Origin: Pseudoalteromonas sp. 0303
GTDB taxonomy: Bacteria > Pseudomonadota > Gammaproteobacteria > Enterobacterales > Alteromonadaceae
Length of the DNA: 64,000 nucleotides
Direction of reading: 5' to 3'
Assembly (NCBI RefSeq): GCF_013349995.1
Contig: NZ_JABVXF010000007.1
Span: 96,481 to 160,480, forward strand
Positions 1-8,316 of the stretch are shown here, piece after piece. Under the pieces are notes generated by a model that did no database searches, was not told the origin of the DNA, and saw only the letters and a program-made list of their open reading frames with translations. A program made the translations under genes and the position numbers. The number at the start of each line of letters is the position of its first letter. Within the stretch, counting starts at the first letter, position 1.

Positions 1-1237
1 CCCGTGTTTTAGTGCCTGATGGCGCACCAAGCTCGCCGGTTTCTATTCGCATCGCATCTAAAATATTGCCACCAATAATTTTGCCTCGCGGGTTATTGGC
101 TTTGCCAACTCGAATAAGGCGGCGAGCACTTAAATCACAATGCAAAGCCTGGCGTTCAATGAATAAATCTTGCTCTGTTTTTATATGACAGTACTGAGCA
201 TAACCCACTGAGATAGTGCGCGAAGCCGTGATGTTGCAGGTAAAGTTTTCAACGTTTTCACGCTTTCTGCCAACAGCCCCAAGCATCACGGTGACTTCAC
301 TTTTACTTTCAATTGTGGCTGATTCAACAAAGCCTAATACCGTCACATCACCCGTGGCTTTGACGCGCATACCATCTTTTACATCACCGCTGATAATGAC
401 ACTACCATCAAATTCGACATGGCCCGTACTTACATCAACATGATGAAAGCACAATACGTCATCCACGCGCATACCGCGGGGTAGGGCAACAGGCACGCCC
501 TTAGCATCGGCAATCAACATATCGCTATTGTTTGGATCGATACGTGTTCCTTCGAATGGCTCAAGAGGTAAGTCTTTACCAGGTTTTGCAGGCATTACAT
601 CACCAAACACAGTAAAGCCATCTTCACCGGGTGTTGCAGGAACTCGCTGCATTAATGGTGTACCCGGCTTAACGGTAATAATGGCACCTAAATTACGCAT
701 GTCGACTTTACCGCCAGAGGTCGCTTGCGGGCTAAGAACGCGGTCTTGTGCGGTGGAGCATAAGCGCACGAATTTAGCATCAGTGCCTTCTTTGGGCATT
801 CTGCCATGGGCAACAATTGCGGTGTAATGTGCGCCGGGTGGTTGCTTAAATTGTTGGCCTAAAAAGGTATCAAGGGCACGTAAACTAATGCCTTTAATCA
901 CTCCCGCCTCTGCAAGCACCTCTTGCGCCATATCCATGCTGACAATTTTACCGCCACGGGCAGTTGTTAAGCTTGCTTCAACCACCATGTTTTTAGCATC
1001 GACTTTTACTTCAAGGTGAGCATCAACGGCTTTAGCAACCACTAAAGATTGGTTTTGATATTGGCTGCTAGGTATAAACAACTTGCCTATATTGGCATCA
1101 ATATATTCGTAGCTGGCATAAGGAGACTGCTCAAGTAATTCAATTAATTGAGAACTCGTAGTAGGAAAACCCGCATCTCGAGGATGCTCACACAAAGTGA
1201 CATAGCCGCTTTGTTCATCGAATGAAAACATCGACAT
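1..1237 (-). CDS. FapA-like DUF342 protein, 5' part (cut by window edge)
   Basis: The reverse strand is open from an ATG at 1237 to the window edge, giving about 412 residues and no stop. The product is glycine- and valine-rich with many short beta-strand-like repeats. One stretch, reading GDVKDGMRVKATGDVTVLG, is typical of the right-handed beta-helix of the DUF342/FapA family ('flagellar assembly protein A' domain). Family members are usually about 500-700 residues, so the C-terminus lies outside the window. FapA-like proteins of Vibrio and Alteromonadales are linked to polar localisation and flagellar or sugar-responsive regulation, but the biochemical role is poorly defined. The start reads MSMFSFDEQSGY, with only a weak ribosome site (CAGGG) upstream. 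It is transcribed away from ssrA. Family assignment is fairly sure; function is not. Confidence 0.8.
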   Translation of the reverse strand, partial: MSMFSFDEQSGYVTLCEHPRDAGFPTTSSQLIELLEQSPYASYEYIDANIGKLFIPSSQYQNQSLVVAKAVDAHLEVKVDAKNMVVEASLTTARGGKIVSMDMAQEVLAEAGVIKGISLRALDTFLGQQFKQPPGAHYTAIVAHGRMPKEGTDAKFVRLCSTAQDRVLSPQATSGGKVDMRNLGAIITVKPGTPLMQRVPATPGEDGFTVFGDVMPAKPGKDLPLEPFEGTRIDPNNSDMLIADAKGVPVALPRGMRVDDVLCFHHVDVSTGHVEFDGSVIISGDVKDGMRVKATGDVTVLGFVESATIESKSEVTVMLGAVGRKRENVENFTCNITASRTISVGYAQYCHIKTEQDLFIERQALHCDLSARRLIRVGKANNPRGKIIGGNILDAMRIETGELGAPSGTKTR

Positions 1238-1452
1238 CTGAAAAGCCCTGTAAAAAACTGCCTGTTATTATAGTTATGTGTTGTTACAGGTTTTTTTGAA
1301 GAAGGGTAACAACGTTTCCTATTTCAGCACAACTTTTGTACTATGTTAAGAATTTGTATGATTAAAATGTGAAAATATGTATAAAAACTGATTTTTCCTG
1401 CCTGAAAATTCAGCATTCAAAGGCACTTAGCAAAAATTTCCCGATTAATGCC

Positions 1453-1482
1453 TTGAGTCTGAATAGGCTACTCAGTTATACT
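1453..1482 (+). promoter_or_regulatory. Putative ssrA promoter
   Basis: TTGAGT at 1453-1458 and TATACT at 1477-1482 are separated by 18 bases. Transcription would start near 1489, about 26 bases before the mature tmRNA 5' end at 1515. That fits a precursor whose leader is removed by RNase P. Confidence 0.5.
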
Positions 1483-1514
1483 GCACGAACACTCTGAATG
1501 AGATACCAAATTCA

Positions 1515-1873
1515 GGGGCTGATTAGGATTCGACGGAATTCAAGACGCCCGAGGTGCATGTCGAGGTGCGGTTGGCCTCGTAAAAAAGCCGCAATTTAAA
1601 GTAATCGCAAACGACGATAACTACGCTCTAGCGGCATAATAGCCCGCTAGCACTTCTCCGGTGTATGTCTGTGGACCCGGTTCTGAAGTGTCACCCTACA
1701 CGGACTCGCTACGGAAACCCTGGCCGGGGTTGAAGGGCTAAAACTAAGCGGCCTCGCCTTTGCAGATCGTGTTCGTCCGAGCTGTATAAGGTTAACTAAA
1801 AGACGATACTAAGCATGTAGTACCAAAGGTCGAGGCTTTTCGGACGGGGGTTCAAATCCCCCCAGCTCCACCA
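1515..1873 (+). ncRNA. ssrA: tmRNA (transfer-messenger RNA)
   Basis: The 359-nt RNA starts GGGGCTGATTAGGATTCGAC and ends in the conserved tRNA-like half with an encoded CCA. The tag reading frame at 1607-1639 encodes ANDDNYALAA, followed by tandem stops TAA and TAG. This is the classical gammaproteobacterial degradation tag ending LAA. tmRNA with SmpB rescues stalled ribosomes and marks the incomplete peptide for ClpXP and other proteases. It is a stand-alone unit with its own promoter and a strong terminator directly downstream. Although ssrA 3' ends are common phage or island integration sites, the next gene is an ordinary crotonase and no integrase is present. Confidence 0.97.
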
Positions 1874-1879
1874 AATATG

Positions 1880-1910
1880 AAAAAGGCTGCTCTCAGAGCG
1901 GCCTTTTTTA
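1880..1910 (+). terminator. Rho-independent terminator of ssrA
   Basis: A hairpin with AAAAGGC and GCCTTTT arms is followed by a T-run just after the tmRNA CCA end. It can also serve leftward transcription of the facing crotonase gene. Confidence 0.8.
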
Positions 1911-1959
1911 TTGCCAAAACTTTTTCTAAAACTCCCCGAAATAAGTCCAGAATCTATAA

Positions 1960-2676
1960 TCAAACAACCAACTGAACGGCATCAATAATCGGTTTGTTTT
2001 CAATATCGATGGTGTCGATGATGTGTTTGTGTAGGCGCTTTTTATGCTCGGCGAAAATCGCGCGTTTTTTATCGAATTGGCTGGCAAATTCGAGGGCGGT
2101 ATTAAATAAAGCTTCGTTGTTTGGGCAGGCTTGTTCAATAACATGATCCGTAGCAAGTTCGCCTGCGGTAACGCGACGGCCAGTTAGCATCATTTCGTTA
2201 AAACGATAGTCTGGAATGGCTTTTTTAATGAAAGCGAGCATGCCCGGTAAAAACGGGATTGATAAGTCCACTTCGGGGAAGCAGAAGAAACCACGATCGC
2301 TTTGCATAAACCTAAAATCACAAGCGCACGATAAAATGGCGCCATTACCAAAAGCGTGGCCATTAATTGCTGCAATTACTGGCATTGGGAAGAGTAATAG
2401 GCGTTTAAATACCGCATCCATCGAGTGCATAAAGCCACTTACTTCAGCAAATTTTTGTGCTTTTAATGCAGGCATAAGCCAATCGGTATCTATGCCCAAG
2501 CTCCATGACTTTTCGCTGCTTGAAGTGATCACCAGTGCTTTGTGTTCAGGGTTATGTTCGATTTCGTCAAGGCAATTTAAAAAAGCCTCTGCAAAAGCAG
2601 GGTTATGGCGATTTTCAGCTGTTGTCATAGTTAAGATAGCAACAGATCCTTGTGTACTTACATTCATCAGTGTCAT
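1960..2676 (-). CDS. Enoyl-CoA hydratase/isomerase family protein (crotonase fold)
   Basis: This 238-residue protein has the crotonase signature: an oxyanion-hole segment (SLGIDTDWLM, about residues 59-68) and the motif INGHAFGNGAIL around residue 105. The first catalytic Glu of classical hydratases is replaced here by a hydrophobic residue in GNGAIL. The second acidic position survives as FPEVDLSIPF. A single retained Glu is the pattern of delta3-delta2 enoyl-CoA isomerases and related single-acid crotonases, so isomerase or thioesterase-like activity is more likely than hydration. The start is chosen at 2676 because AAGG lies 7-8 bases upstream. It is monocistronic, facing ssrA and diverging from the TauE gene. 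The exact substrate cannot be read from the sequence. Confidence 0.85.
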   Translation of the reverse strand: MTLMNVSTQGSVAILTMTTAENRHNPAFAEAFLNCLDEIEHNPEHKALVITSSSEKSWSLGIDTDWLMPALKAQKFAEVSGFMHSMDAVFKRLLLFPMPVIAAINGHAFGNGAILSCACDFRFMQSDRGFFCFPEVDLSIPFLPGMLAFIKKAIPDYRFNEMMLTGRRVTAGELATDHVIEQACPNNEALFNTALEFASQFDKKRAIFAEHKKRLHKHIIDTIDIENKPIIDAVQLVV

Positions 2677-2881
2677 GCTGTGCCTTCAATTTTATTGTGT
2701 TGTGGGCATAGTTATAACCCATAGGTTTAACAAAAGAAACCATAAGTCTGACCAGTTGTGAATTTAGGGGCACTTCTCTTTTGGTTGATATGGTCTTTTA
2801 GTCGAAACTAATTTCCAATATGTCGCTAATAGTGGTGAGTCATGGTAGCGTTAGCTCAAACACACTATTTTAAGCGTAACA

Positions 2882-3655
2882 ATGGATTTGATCAGTTGGC
2901 AGTTTTTGGGTGGAGATTTATTAAGTCCGATCAGCACAATCATGCTCATTGTGGTTGCGGGCTTTACTTCAATGATTTCAGCGGCTTTTGGTGCGGGTGG
3001 CGGCTTAATGCTGCTGGTGATCATGGCATCTATGCTTCCTATGAGTGTGGTTATTCCTGTCCATGGGTTAGTGCAGTTAGGCTCTAACGCAAACCGCTTT
3101 TTGTTCACGTTTAAACATATTGATGGTGCTATGTTTGTGTACTTCTCTTTAGGGGGAGTCATCGGAGCATTGGTTGCCTCAACGATTGTCACATCAATTC
3201 CCCTTGAATTAATGAAAATAGTGGTCGCTGCCTTTGTGCTCTATTTACTGTGGGGTGTGACGCCAAAGCTCAGAGAAACCTCAAAGTTATGGCGTGTTCT
3301 CGCTGGGCTTTGGACCACGTTTATCTCGATGTTTGTGGGGGCAAGCGGGCCTTTGGTTGGCAGCTGCTTATATGTGAATAATTATAATAAGCTTAAATTT
3401 ACCGCCACATTTTCAAGCTGCATGACAGTACAACATACCTTAAAAGCGATTTTATATGGGGCTGTGGGCTTTGCATTTTGGCAGTGGTTGCCGCTGGTTA
3501 TGCTCATGATATTGAGCGGTGCTTTAGGCACTTGGCTTGGCCTTAAGTTACTGCACCGCATTTCGTCAGATAAATTTAAAAAGATTTTTCGTTTAGTGTT
3601 AACGGTGCTTTCCCTGCAACTTGCGTGGCAGGGAATTATGGCTTTTAGTATTTGA
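2882..3655 (+). CDS. TauE/SafE family membrane permease
   Basis: The 257-residue protein is almost entirely hydrophobic, with about eight predicted membrane segments. An N-terminal GAGGGLMLL stretch is typical of the TauE/SafE (DUF81) family. Members export or import small organic or inorganic anions such as sulfite, sulfoacetate or sulfonates, but the substrate here is unknown. The family is built from two repeats of about four helices, consistent with this length. The ribosome site before the ATG is weak. Its 3' end overlaps the 3' end of the convergent chemoreceptor gene by 11 bases, with no terminator between them. Confidence 0.85.
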   Translation: MDLISWQFLGGDLLSPISTIMLIVVAGFTSMISAAFGAGGGLMLLVIMASMLPMSVVIPVHGLVQLGSNANRFLFTFKHIDGAMFVYFSLGGVIGALVASTIVTSIPLELMKIVVAAFVLYLLWGVTPKLRETSKLWRVLAGLWTTFISMFVGASGPLVGSCLYVNNYNKLKFTATFSSCMTVQHTLKAILYGAVGFAFWQWLPLVMLMILSGALGTWLGLKLLHRISSDKFKKIFRLVLTVLSLQLAWQGIMAFSI

Positions 3656-5123
3656 ACAAACCCAATTTAGCAACGATGCCGCGTTCTAATTCATTGAGTT
3701 GGCCTATGGTGTTATCGAGGTGCTGAGCTTCTTGCGATAGGCTCTTAGCGCCTTGGTTAATAAGCTGCATGGTATTTAAGATATCAGCGGTCACACTGGT
3801 TTGCTCTTCAGAACTTGCTGCAACGCTCTCGTTCATTTGATTAATGGTATTGATTTGTTTAGCAATATCTTTAAACACTGCTTGGCTTTTTTGATTCGCT
3901 TGGCTCACTTTATCACTGAGTGATTTACTTTGCTCCGTTGCCGTTACGCAGTCAGAGGTATTGTTGTGTAGCGATACAATAATCGACTCAATCTCAGACG
4001 TTGAATCATAGGTTTTACTAGCAAGCGCTCTTACTTCATCGGCTACCACAGCAAAGCCACGACCAGATTCACCTGCACGAGCCGCTTCAATAGCAGCATT
4101 TAGAGCCAGTAAATTGGTTTGCTCGGCAATACTTTTTATAACATCGAGCACTTGGCTAATTTCATTACTACTGGCGTTTAGTTGTTTAACTACGTTTGAT
4201 GTGTGGTCGAGCTGTGCAGCTAACTCATCCACCATGTTGCCATTGGCATTCATATTTTGTTCGCCTTGTTGGCACAAGCGGTGTACGTCGGTTGTTTGCT
4301 GCGCGGTTTGATTAGCTCCTTGCGCAATCTCTTTGGTTGCTTCACTTAACTGACTAAGCGCATTGGTTGCAGAATCAGTGCGGTTATATTCAAGCTCGGC
4401 TTCGTTTTTAGAGCGCACAGATGCTTCGTTTACTGTGCTGGCTATCATTTCAAGCTCACTGGCTGTGCTGCCTAGCTCTGTGATGATTTCTTGTACTTGC
4501 GCTATAAAGCGATTGAAACCATCAACCAAATAGCCAATTTCATCATTAGATTGATAGCTAATGCGCTTTGTAAGGTCGCCTTCACCTTTGACAATTTCAT
4601 CAACAAGGCTATTTACGCTATCGATTGGTTTTATCACTAACAGTCGCACGATATAAATAATCACCGCACCCAAGGCGATAAATGAGACCAGCAAGGTAAT
4701 AAACATGGTGCGTGTCGACTCAGCAATGGTGCTATGCAGTGCTTTTTGTGAGTAACCAATTTTTATGTGACCAATTAAATTATCTAAATAGTGCAAATCA
4801 ATAGTTTTGCTAACCGATGCGTTATTGCTTTGTTTAGTGATAGCGGCCAGTGGCTTATTGCGATGATCTGTCACTGAAATGCTATGTACATGTTTGTTTT
4901 GCGAAAAGGCTTTAATAATCTGATTGATTAACGGTTCATCATAAGAGAATACAGGTTCGGCTAAAATAACCTGCATTTGCTCATTAAGGGCCGTGATGTC
5001 GTCTTGCCATTGTTGTGTTTGACTCGACTTTGCCAGCAGGTAGTTTGCACTGATCACGAAGATCACGCTCAGTAAAAGGCACAAAGACAGTGCCAAGGTC
5101 ATTTTATATTTTAATGATTTCAT
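3645..5123 (-). CDS. Methyl-accepting chemotaxis protein
   Basis: The 492-residue receptor has a first membrane helix at about 8-31, a short periplasmic region (about 32-138), a second helix at about 139-163, a HAMP domain (about 161-215) and a long signalling coiled coil. The highly conserved hairpin tip [19 protein letters not shown] falls at residues 334-352, followed by [14 protein letters not shown]. No C-terminal CheR/CheB pentapeptide is seen. The periplasmic part is only about 110 residues. The gene starts 7 bases after the stop of a periplasmic-binding-protein gene, so the two are probably one operon. The simplest reading is that the binding protein presents ligand to this receptor; that is inference. 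Confidence 0.93.
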   Translation of the reverse strand: MKSLKYKMTLALSLCLLLSVIFVISANYLLAKSSQTQQWQDDITALNEQMQVILAEPVFSYDEPLINQIIKAFSQNKHVHSISVTDHRNKPLAAITKQSNNASVSKTIDLHYLDNLIGHIKIGYSQKALHSTIAESTRTMFITLLVSFIALGAVIIYIVRLLVIKPIDSVNSLVDEIVKGEGDLTKRISYQSNDEIGYLVDGFNRFIAQVQEIITELGSTASELEMIASTVNEASVRSKNEAELEYNRTDSATNALSQLSEATKEIAQGANQTAQQTTDVHRLCQQGEQNMNANGNMVDELAAQLDHTSNVVKQLNASSNEISQVLDVIKSIAEQTNLLALNAAIEAARAGESGRGFAVVADEVRALASKTYDSTSEIESIIVSLHNNTSDCVTATEQSKSLSDKVSQANQKSQAVFKDIAKQINTINQMNESVAASSEEQTSVTADILNTMQLINQGAKSLSQEAQHLDNTIGQLNELERGIVAKLGLFKY

Positions 5124-5130
5124 TGTGCGC

Positions 5131-5967
5131 TCATTGAAATGGGTTAAACCACAAAGGGCTATTTTTATTAGGTGTGTTCGACGATAACGTTGGGTTATCT
5201 AGCTCAATTACGCGACGCGAGCTTAAGTTGGCTTTTGATAAAACCGTTTGTACTTGGCTGTCTGCCAAAAACATGGCGTTAAATGTGCCATCAGCAATCA
5301 TCTCGTTTAGCGCATCATTTAGCTGTTTATGCAGCGTGTGGTTGTTTTTGTTGACGAAAAAGTAAAGTGGTGCGGTGTACTTAATGACCAAGTGCGGCTC
5401 AACAGTTAGGTTAAGCTCTGAGTGATTGGCAATTTCATCCCAAGGTTCATTCACCCCACGCGGGAAGTAATCAAAGCGCTCGCCTTCAAGCATTGGGAAC
5501 AAATTAGGGTATTTTAATGTAGTAACAACAGGCAGTTGATTTGCTTTTAATATTTTCGTATCTGGCCAGGTTTTACCTTGCCCAGCGGTAAAACGTTTTA
5601 AATCTTGTAAGCTAGTTACCGAGCTAAACAGTTCGCGATTTTGTGCTTTCACAATCGCGACTCGCATGCCAAGTAAGCCACGAAACAAGGGAATATAAAC
5701 GGCTTGATAATTCTGTTCTAACTGAGTTGATGTCATGCTCCACATCACATCCAGCTGGTTGTTTTTTACATCGTTTAAGATACGTGCATTAGAGATATCT
5801 TTATTGGTTTCGTAAGGGTGAATATACTCTAAGCCAGCACGTTCGATGGCGCTGATCAGTAATTTGTGGGGAAGGGAGGTATCGCCACTGTAGCTTTGAA
5901 CTTTTACCGGTGCGGCAAAACAAGCCGACGTAAAAGCAAAGCAAAAAAGTAAAGCAAAATGACGCAT
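5131..5967 (-). CDS. Periplasmic substrate-binding-like protein (type 2 fold)
   Basis: The 278-residue protein has a signal peptide (about residues 1-18, hydrophobic run then SACFA/AP). Its body resembles family-3 solute-binding proteins (SBP_bac_3-like): repeated [12 protein letters not shown] and [20 protein letters not shown] segments and a C-terminal [24 protein letters not shown] segment. No ABC permease or ATPase lies nearby. Instead a chemoreceptor follows 7 bases downstream on the same strand. Transporter-less proteins of this kind often act as sensory co-receptors in marine gammaproteobacteria. The ligand is unknown; an amino acid or other small polar metabolite would fit the fold. 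Confidence 0.75.
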   Translation of the reverse strand: MRHFALLFCFAFTSACFAAPVKVQSYSGDTSLPHKLLISAIERAGLEYIHPYETNKDISNARILNDVKNNQLDVMWSMTSTQLEQNYQAVYIPLFRGLLGMRVAIVKAQNRELFSSVTSLQDLKRFTAGQGKTWPDTKILKANQLPVVTTLKYPNLFPMLEGERFDYFPRGVNEPWDEIANHSELNLTVEPHLVIKYTAPLYFFVNKNNHTLHKQLNDALNEMIADGTFNAMFLADSQVQTVLSKANLSSRRVIELDNPTLSSNTPNKNSPLWFNPFQ

Positions 5968-6050
5968 AAAGCACCTTTGTTATTATTATGTAAACAATAA
6001 ACTAAAGTGCTTTACGCGCTTTCTCAATCTTATTTCTTATGCATACGTAT

Positions 6051-6686
6051 TCAATTGCTTAGTAGGCTGTCGATTGACTTATCACCATTAAACAATTCAA
6101 ACACTTGCGGTTTTTTCGGTGTATGTTCAGCAAGGTATAGCAGGGTATCTGCCACATCTTCACGGTTGATCACCGCATCTTGGCGTGTTGCAGGGCGTGT
6201 GGTGGTTAAAAACCCCTTTGCTGCATCATTTAATAGCGTGCCAGGTCTGACAATGCTGTAATTTAATTCGCTATTGATTAAATATTGGTCAGCCATGTGC
6301 TTTGCAACTAAATATGGTTTGATACTGCTTTCAATGTTGTCTGGGGCATCAGCACCGATTGAGCTCACCATTATAAAGTGCTTAACCTTGGCATCTACCG
6401 CATAATTAATCGCTTTAACTGCGGCCCACAAATCTATCAGTAAGGTTTTATCAGCACCCGTTGCGCCGCCGGAGCCCGCGCTAAAAATCACGTGTTCAAC
6501 ACCCTCGAAGGCACGACTAAAATCGTTTTCGAGGTCTTGCTCTACAATCGTTAAATTATTACTTTCAAGCGCAGTCAGTTTGCTTTTGTCTCTAACCAGA
6601 GCCACTACGTCATGGCCACTTGCCAGCATTTTTTCGGTGGTCATTTTACCTATTTGGCCCGTTGCGCCAATGATTAAGGTCTTCAT
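6051..6686 (-). CDS. NAD(P)-binding atypical SDR (NmrA/YwnB-like)
   Basis: The 211-residue protein starts MKTLIIGATGQIGKMTTEKM, a Rossmann GxxGxxG nucleotide-binding motif. It continues with a second typical segment, HVIFSAGSGGATGADKT. The compact length and the absence of a clear YxxxK pair fit the atypical short-chain dehydrogenase group that binds NAD(P)(H) and often acts on flavins, quinone-like substrates or as a redox sensor. A good Shine-Dalgarno (AAGGAG) sits 6-7 bases before the ATG. It is a single gene, divergent from the OmpA-like gene. The reaction is unknown. Confidence 0.8.
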   Translation of the reverse strand: MKTLIIGATGQIGKMTTEKMLASGHDVVALVRDKSKLTALESNNLTIVEQDLENDFSRAFEGVEHVIFSAGSGGATGADKTLLIDLWAAVKAINYAVDAKVKHFIMVSSIGADAPDNIESSIKPYLVAKHMADQYLINSELNYSIVRPGTLLNDAAKGFLTTTRPATRQDAVINREDVADTLLYLAEHTPKKPQVFELFNGDKSIDSLLSN

Positions 6687-6762
6687 ATCAAACTCCTTCT
6701 AATTGCTGTGTAACTAAAGACCTTGGGGTGTGGATTTATTTTTAAAGGGGTACAAGCAAACT

Positions 6763-6791
6763 TTGAATAAAAAAGTATTATTTGGCATAGT
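6763..6791 (+). promoter_or_regulatory. Putative promoter of the OmpA-like gene
   Basis: TTGAAT (6763-6768) and CATAGT (6786-6791) are 17 bases apart. Initiation near 6798 would exclude the far-upstream ATG at 6730 and supports the GTG start at 6829. Confidence 0.4.
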
Positions 6792-6828
6792 ATTGAATCA
6801 GGTACAAAATCAATTAAAAGGACTTAAA

Positions 6829-8286
6829 GTGAAAATATTTATTAAACTTTTGGTGTTAGTAACATTGGTATTTTGCAATGCAGTATCTGCTAATCAATGG
6901 CTATCGCCTTATCCAAATAGTGACGTTGAAAAGTCGGTTAAACTCAGTGGCGAACAGACACAATTACTGAGCCAGTTTGATGACAGTAAAAAGTCATCAG
7001 AACGATTTAGTTACACAGACTTTATTGGCGATGTAAACCACACATTGTACGAAATAAACAATGTTGCCACTCTCAAAGTATTTGAAAACTATAAACAAGC
7101 TTTACTCACCGATGGTTTTAATATTGTTTACTCTTGCCAGCTAGATGCTTGCGGTGACAGCAGTGATTTTGCAGAGGAAGTTGGTTACTTTCAGCTCTAT
7201 AATTATCATCGTAAGCCATATTATCTGCTTGCCACTAAGGGTGAAAAGCCTGAGTTTGCAGTGTCGTTATTTGTTGGCCAGTACAACAGTAAAACGCGTG
7301 TTATGAATAGCTCAATTGCGATTAAAGAGCTTGAAACAGGTCTGATAAAAGCCAATACAGCTGCTTTTGCAAAACAGCAATCAAATCCAGTTACCAAAGC
7401 ACCTAAAGACGATATTCGAGGCTCAAGCGATCATCCATTACTTAGCCGTTATCCTGGTAGTTTTATTGAAGACTACGAGCAAATTGATTACGAAGAATTT
7501 TCACTACCAACAGGAATATTTAACCGTAAAAACAAAGCGCTACCTGCTGAAGATGTGACAGGCGATATCACTCGTATTACTTATGAAATTAGAAAAGTAT
7601 CAACCCTTAAGGTTTTTCATAACTATGTGTCTGCCTTAACAAAAGAAGGCTTTGAAACGGTATTTAGTTGCGAACGTCAAGCATGTGGTGACGATCGAAA
7701 GGCAATACAAGCACTTGGTGATCACTTGTCGGTAAAACAAGTTTATAACTATTATCGCCAGCCGCGCTATCAGTTAATGAAAAGCACCATAGAAAATCAA
7801 ACAACCTATGTCGCATTTTTTGTTGGGAATTACCAAGGCACTACGCGAGTGCAGCTTGTTATAATTCGAACAGAGCCTTTACAAGGCGATTTAGTTAAAA
7901 CCAATCCGGACCAAGTGTTAAAGCAGCTAGAGCAAAAAGGTAAAGCAGCCATTTATGGCATTTACTTTGACCATGATAAATCAGACATTAAGCCAGAGTC
8001 AGCAGAGTCATTAAAAGTGATTGCGGATGTTTTAAATAAAAATAACAGCTTAAATTTGTACGTTGTTGGTCATACAGATGATAAAGGAAGCCCAGAATAT
8101 AATTTAGGGCTGTCATCTAAGCGAGCTAAAGCAGTTGTTAAAGCGCTCGTGAGTCAATACGGCATTAAAGAGTCGCGTTTAATTGGTTATGGTGTAGGCC
8201 CTTATGCGCCAGCTGCCAATAATAAAAATGATTTGGGTCGTCAGCTAAACAGACGCGTAGAGCTAGTTGAGCGATTAAGTAATTAA
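6829..8286 (+). CDS. OmpA-family protein with two tandem DUF4892 domains
   Basis: The start is placed at GTG 6829 because AAAAGGA lies 6 bases upstream and a clean signal peptide follows (MKIFIKLLVLVTLVF, cleaved near SAN/QW), giving 485 residues. Two homologous blocks of about 150 residues follow (about 22-175 and 196-350). Each has a VSTLKVF-like or VATLKVF-like segment, a SC....ACGD cysteine pair, a YNYxRxPxY motif and a FVGxYxxxTRV strand. This matches DUF4892. The C-terminal 110 residues are an OmpA peptidoglycan-binding domain (IYFDHDKSDIKPES, VVGHTDDKGSPEYNLGLS, RQLNRRVEL). The protein is probably periplasmic or outer-membrane associated, tethering an unknown DUF4892 activity to murein. 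It is monocistronic, with a terminator shared with mnmC. Confidence 0.85.
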   Translation: MKIFIKLLVLVTLVFCNAVSANQWLSPYPNSDVEKSVKLSGEQTQLLSQFDDSKKSSERFSYTDFIGDVNHTLYEINNVATLKVFENYKQALLTDGFNIVYSCQLDACGDSSDFAEEVGYFQLYNYHRKPYYLLATKGEKPEFAVSLFVGQYNSKTRVMNSSIAIKELETGLIKANTAAFAKQQSNPVTKAPKDDIRGSSDHPLLSRYPGSFIEDYEQIDYEEFSLPTGIFNRKNKALPAEDVTGDITRITYEIRKVSTLKVFHNYVSALTKEGFETVFSCERQACGDDRKAIQALGDHLSVKQVYNYYRQPRYQLMKSTIENQTTYVAFFVGNYQGTTRVQLVIIRTEPLQGDLVKTNPDQVLKQLEQKGKAAIYGIYFDHDKSDIKPESAESLKVIADVLNKNNSLNLYVVGHTDDKGSPEYNLGLSSKRAKAVVKALVSQYGIKESRLIGYGVGPYAPAANNKNDLGRQLNRRVELVERLSN

Positions 8287-8291
8287 CAATC

Positions 8292-8316
8292 AAAAGGGGC
8301 TTTTTAGCCCCTTTAA
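8292..8316. terminator. Bidirectional terminator between the OmpA-like gene and mnmC
   Basis: AAAGGGGC and GCCCCTTT arms surround a short T-rich loop, with A and T runs on the two sides. The mnmC stop codon (8313-8315) lies inside the 3' arm, so leftward transcripts end essentially at the stop codon. Confidence 0.7.

Noticed and set aside
1515..1960. ssrA 3' end as a genomic-island attachment site
   Set aside because: No integrase, no repeated 3' fragment of ssrA and no foreign-looking genes follow; the terminator and a normal crotonase gene come next.
2216..2761. 181-codon rightward frame opposite the crotonase gene
   Set aside because: It is antisense to a clear crotonase gene, has no recognisable domain and no ribosome site.
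6730..6828. Upstream ATG for the OmpA-like protein
   Set aside because: It would precede the likely transcription start and bury the signal peptide; GTG 6829 has a good ribosome site.
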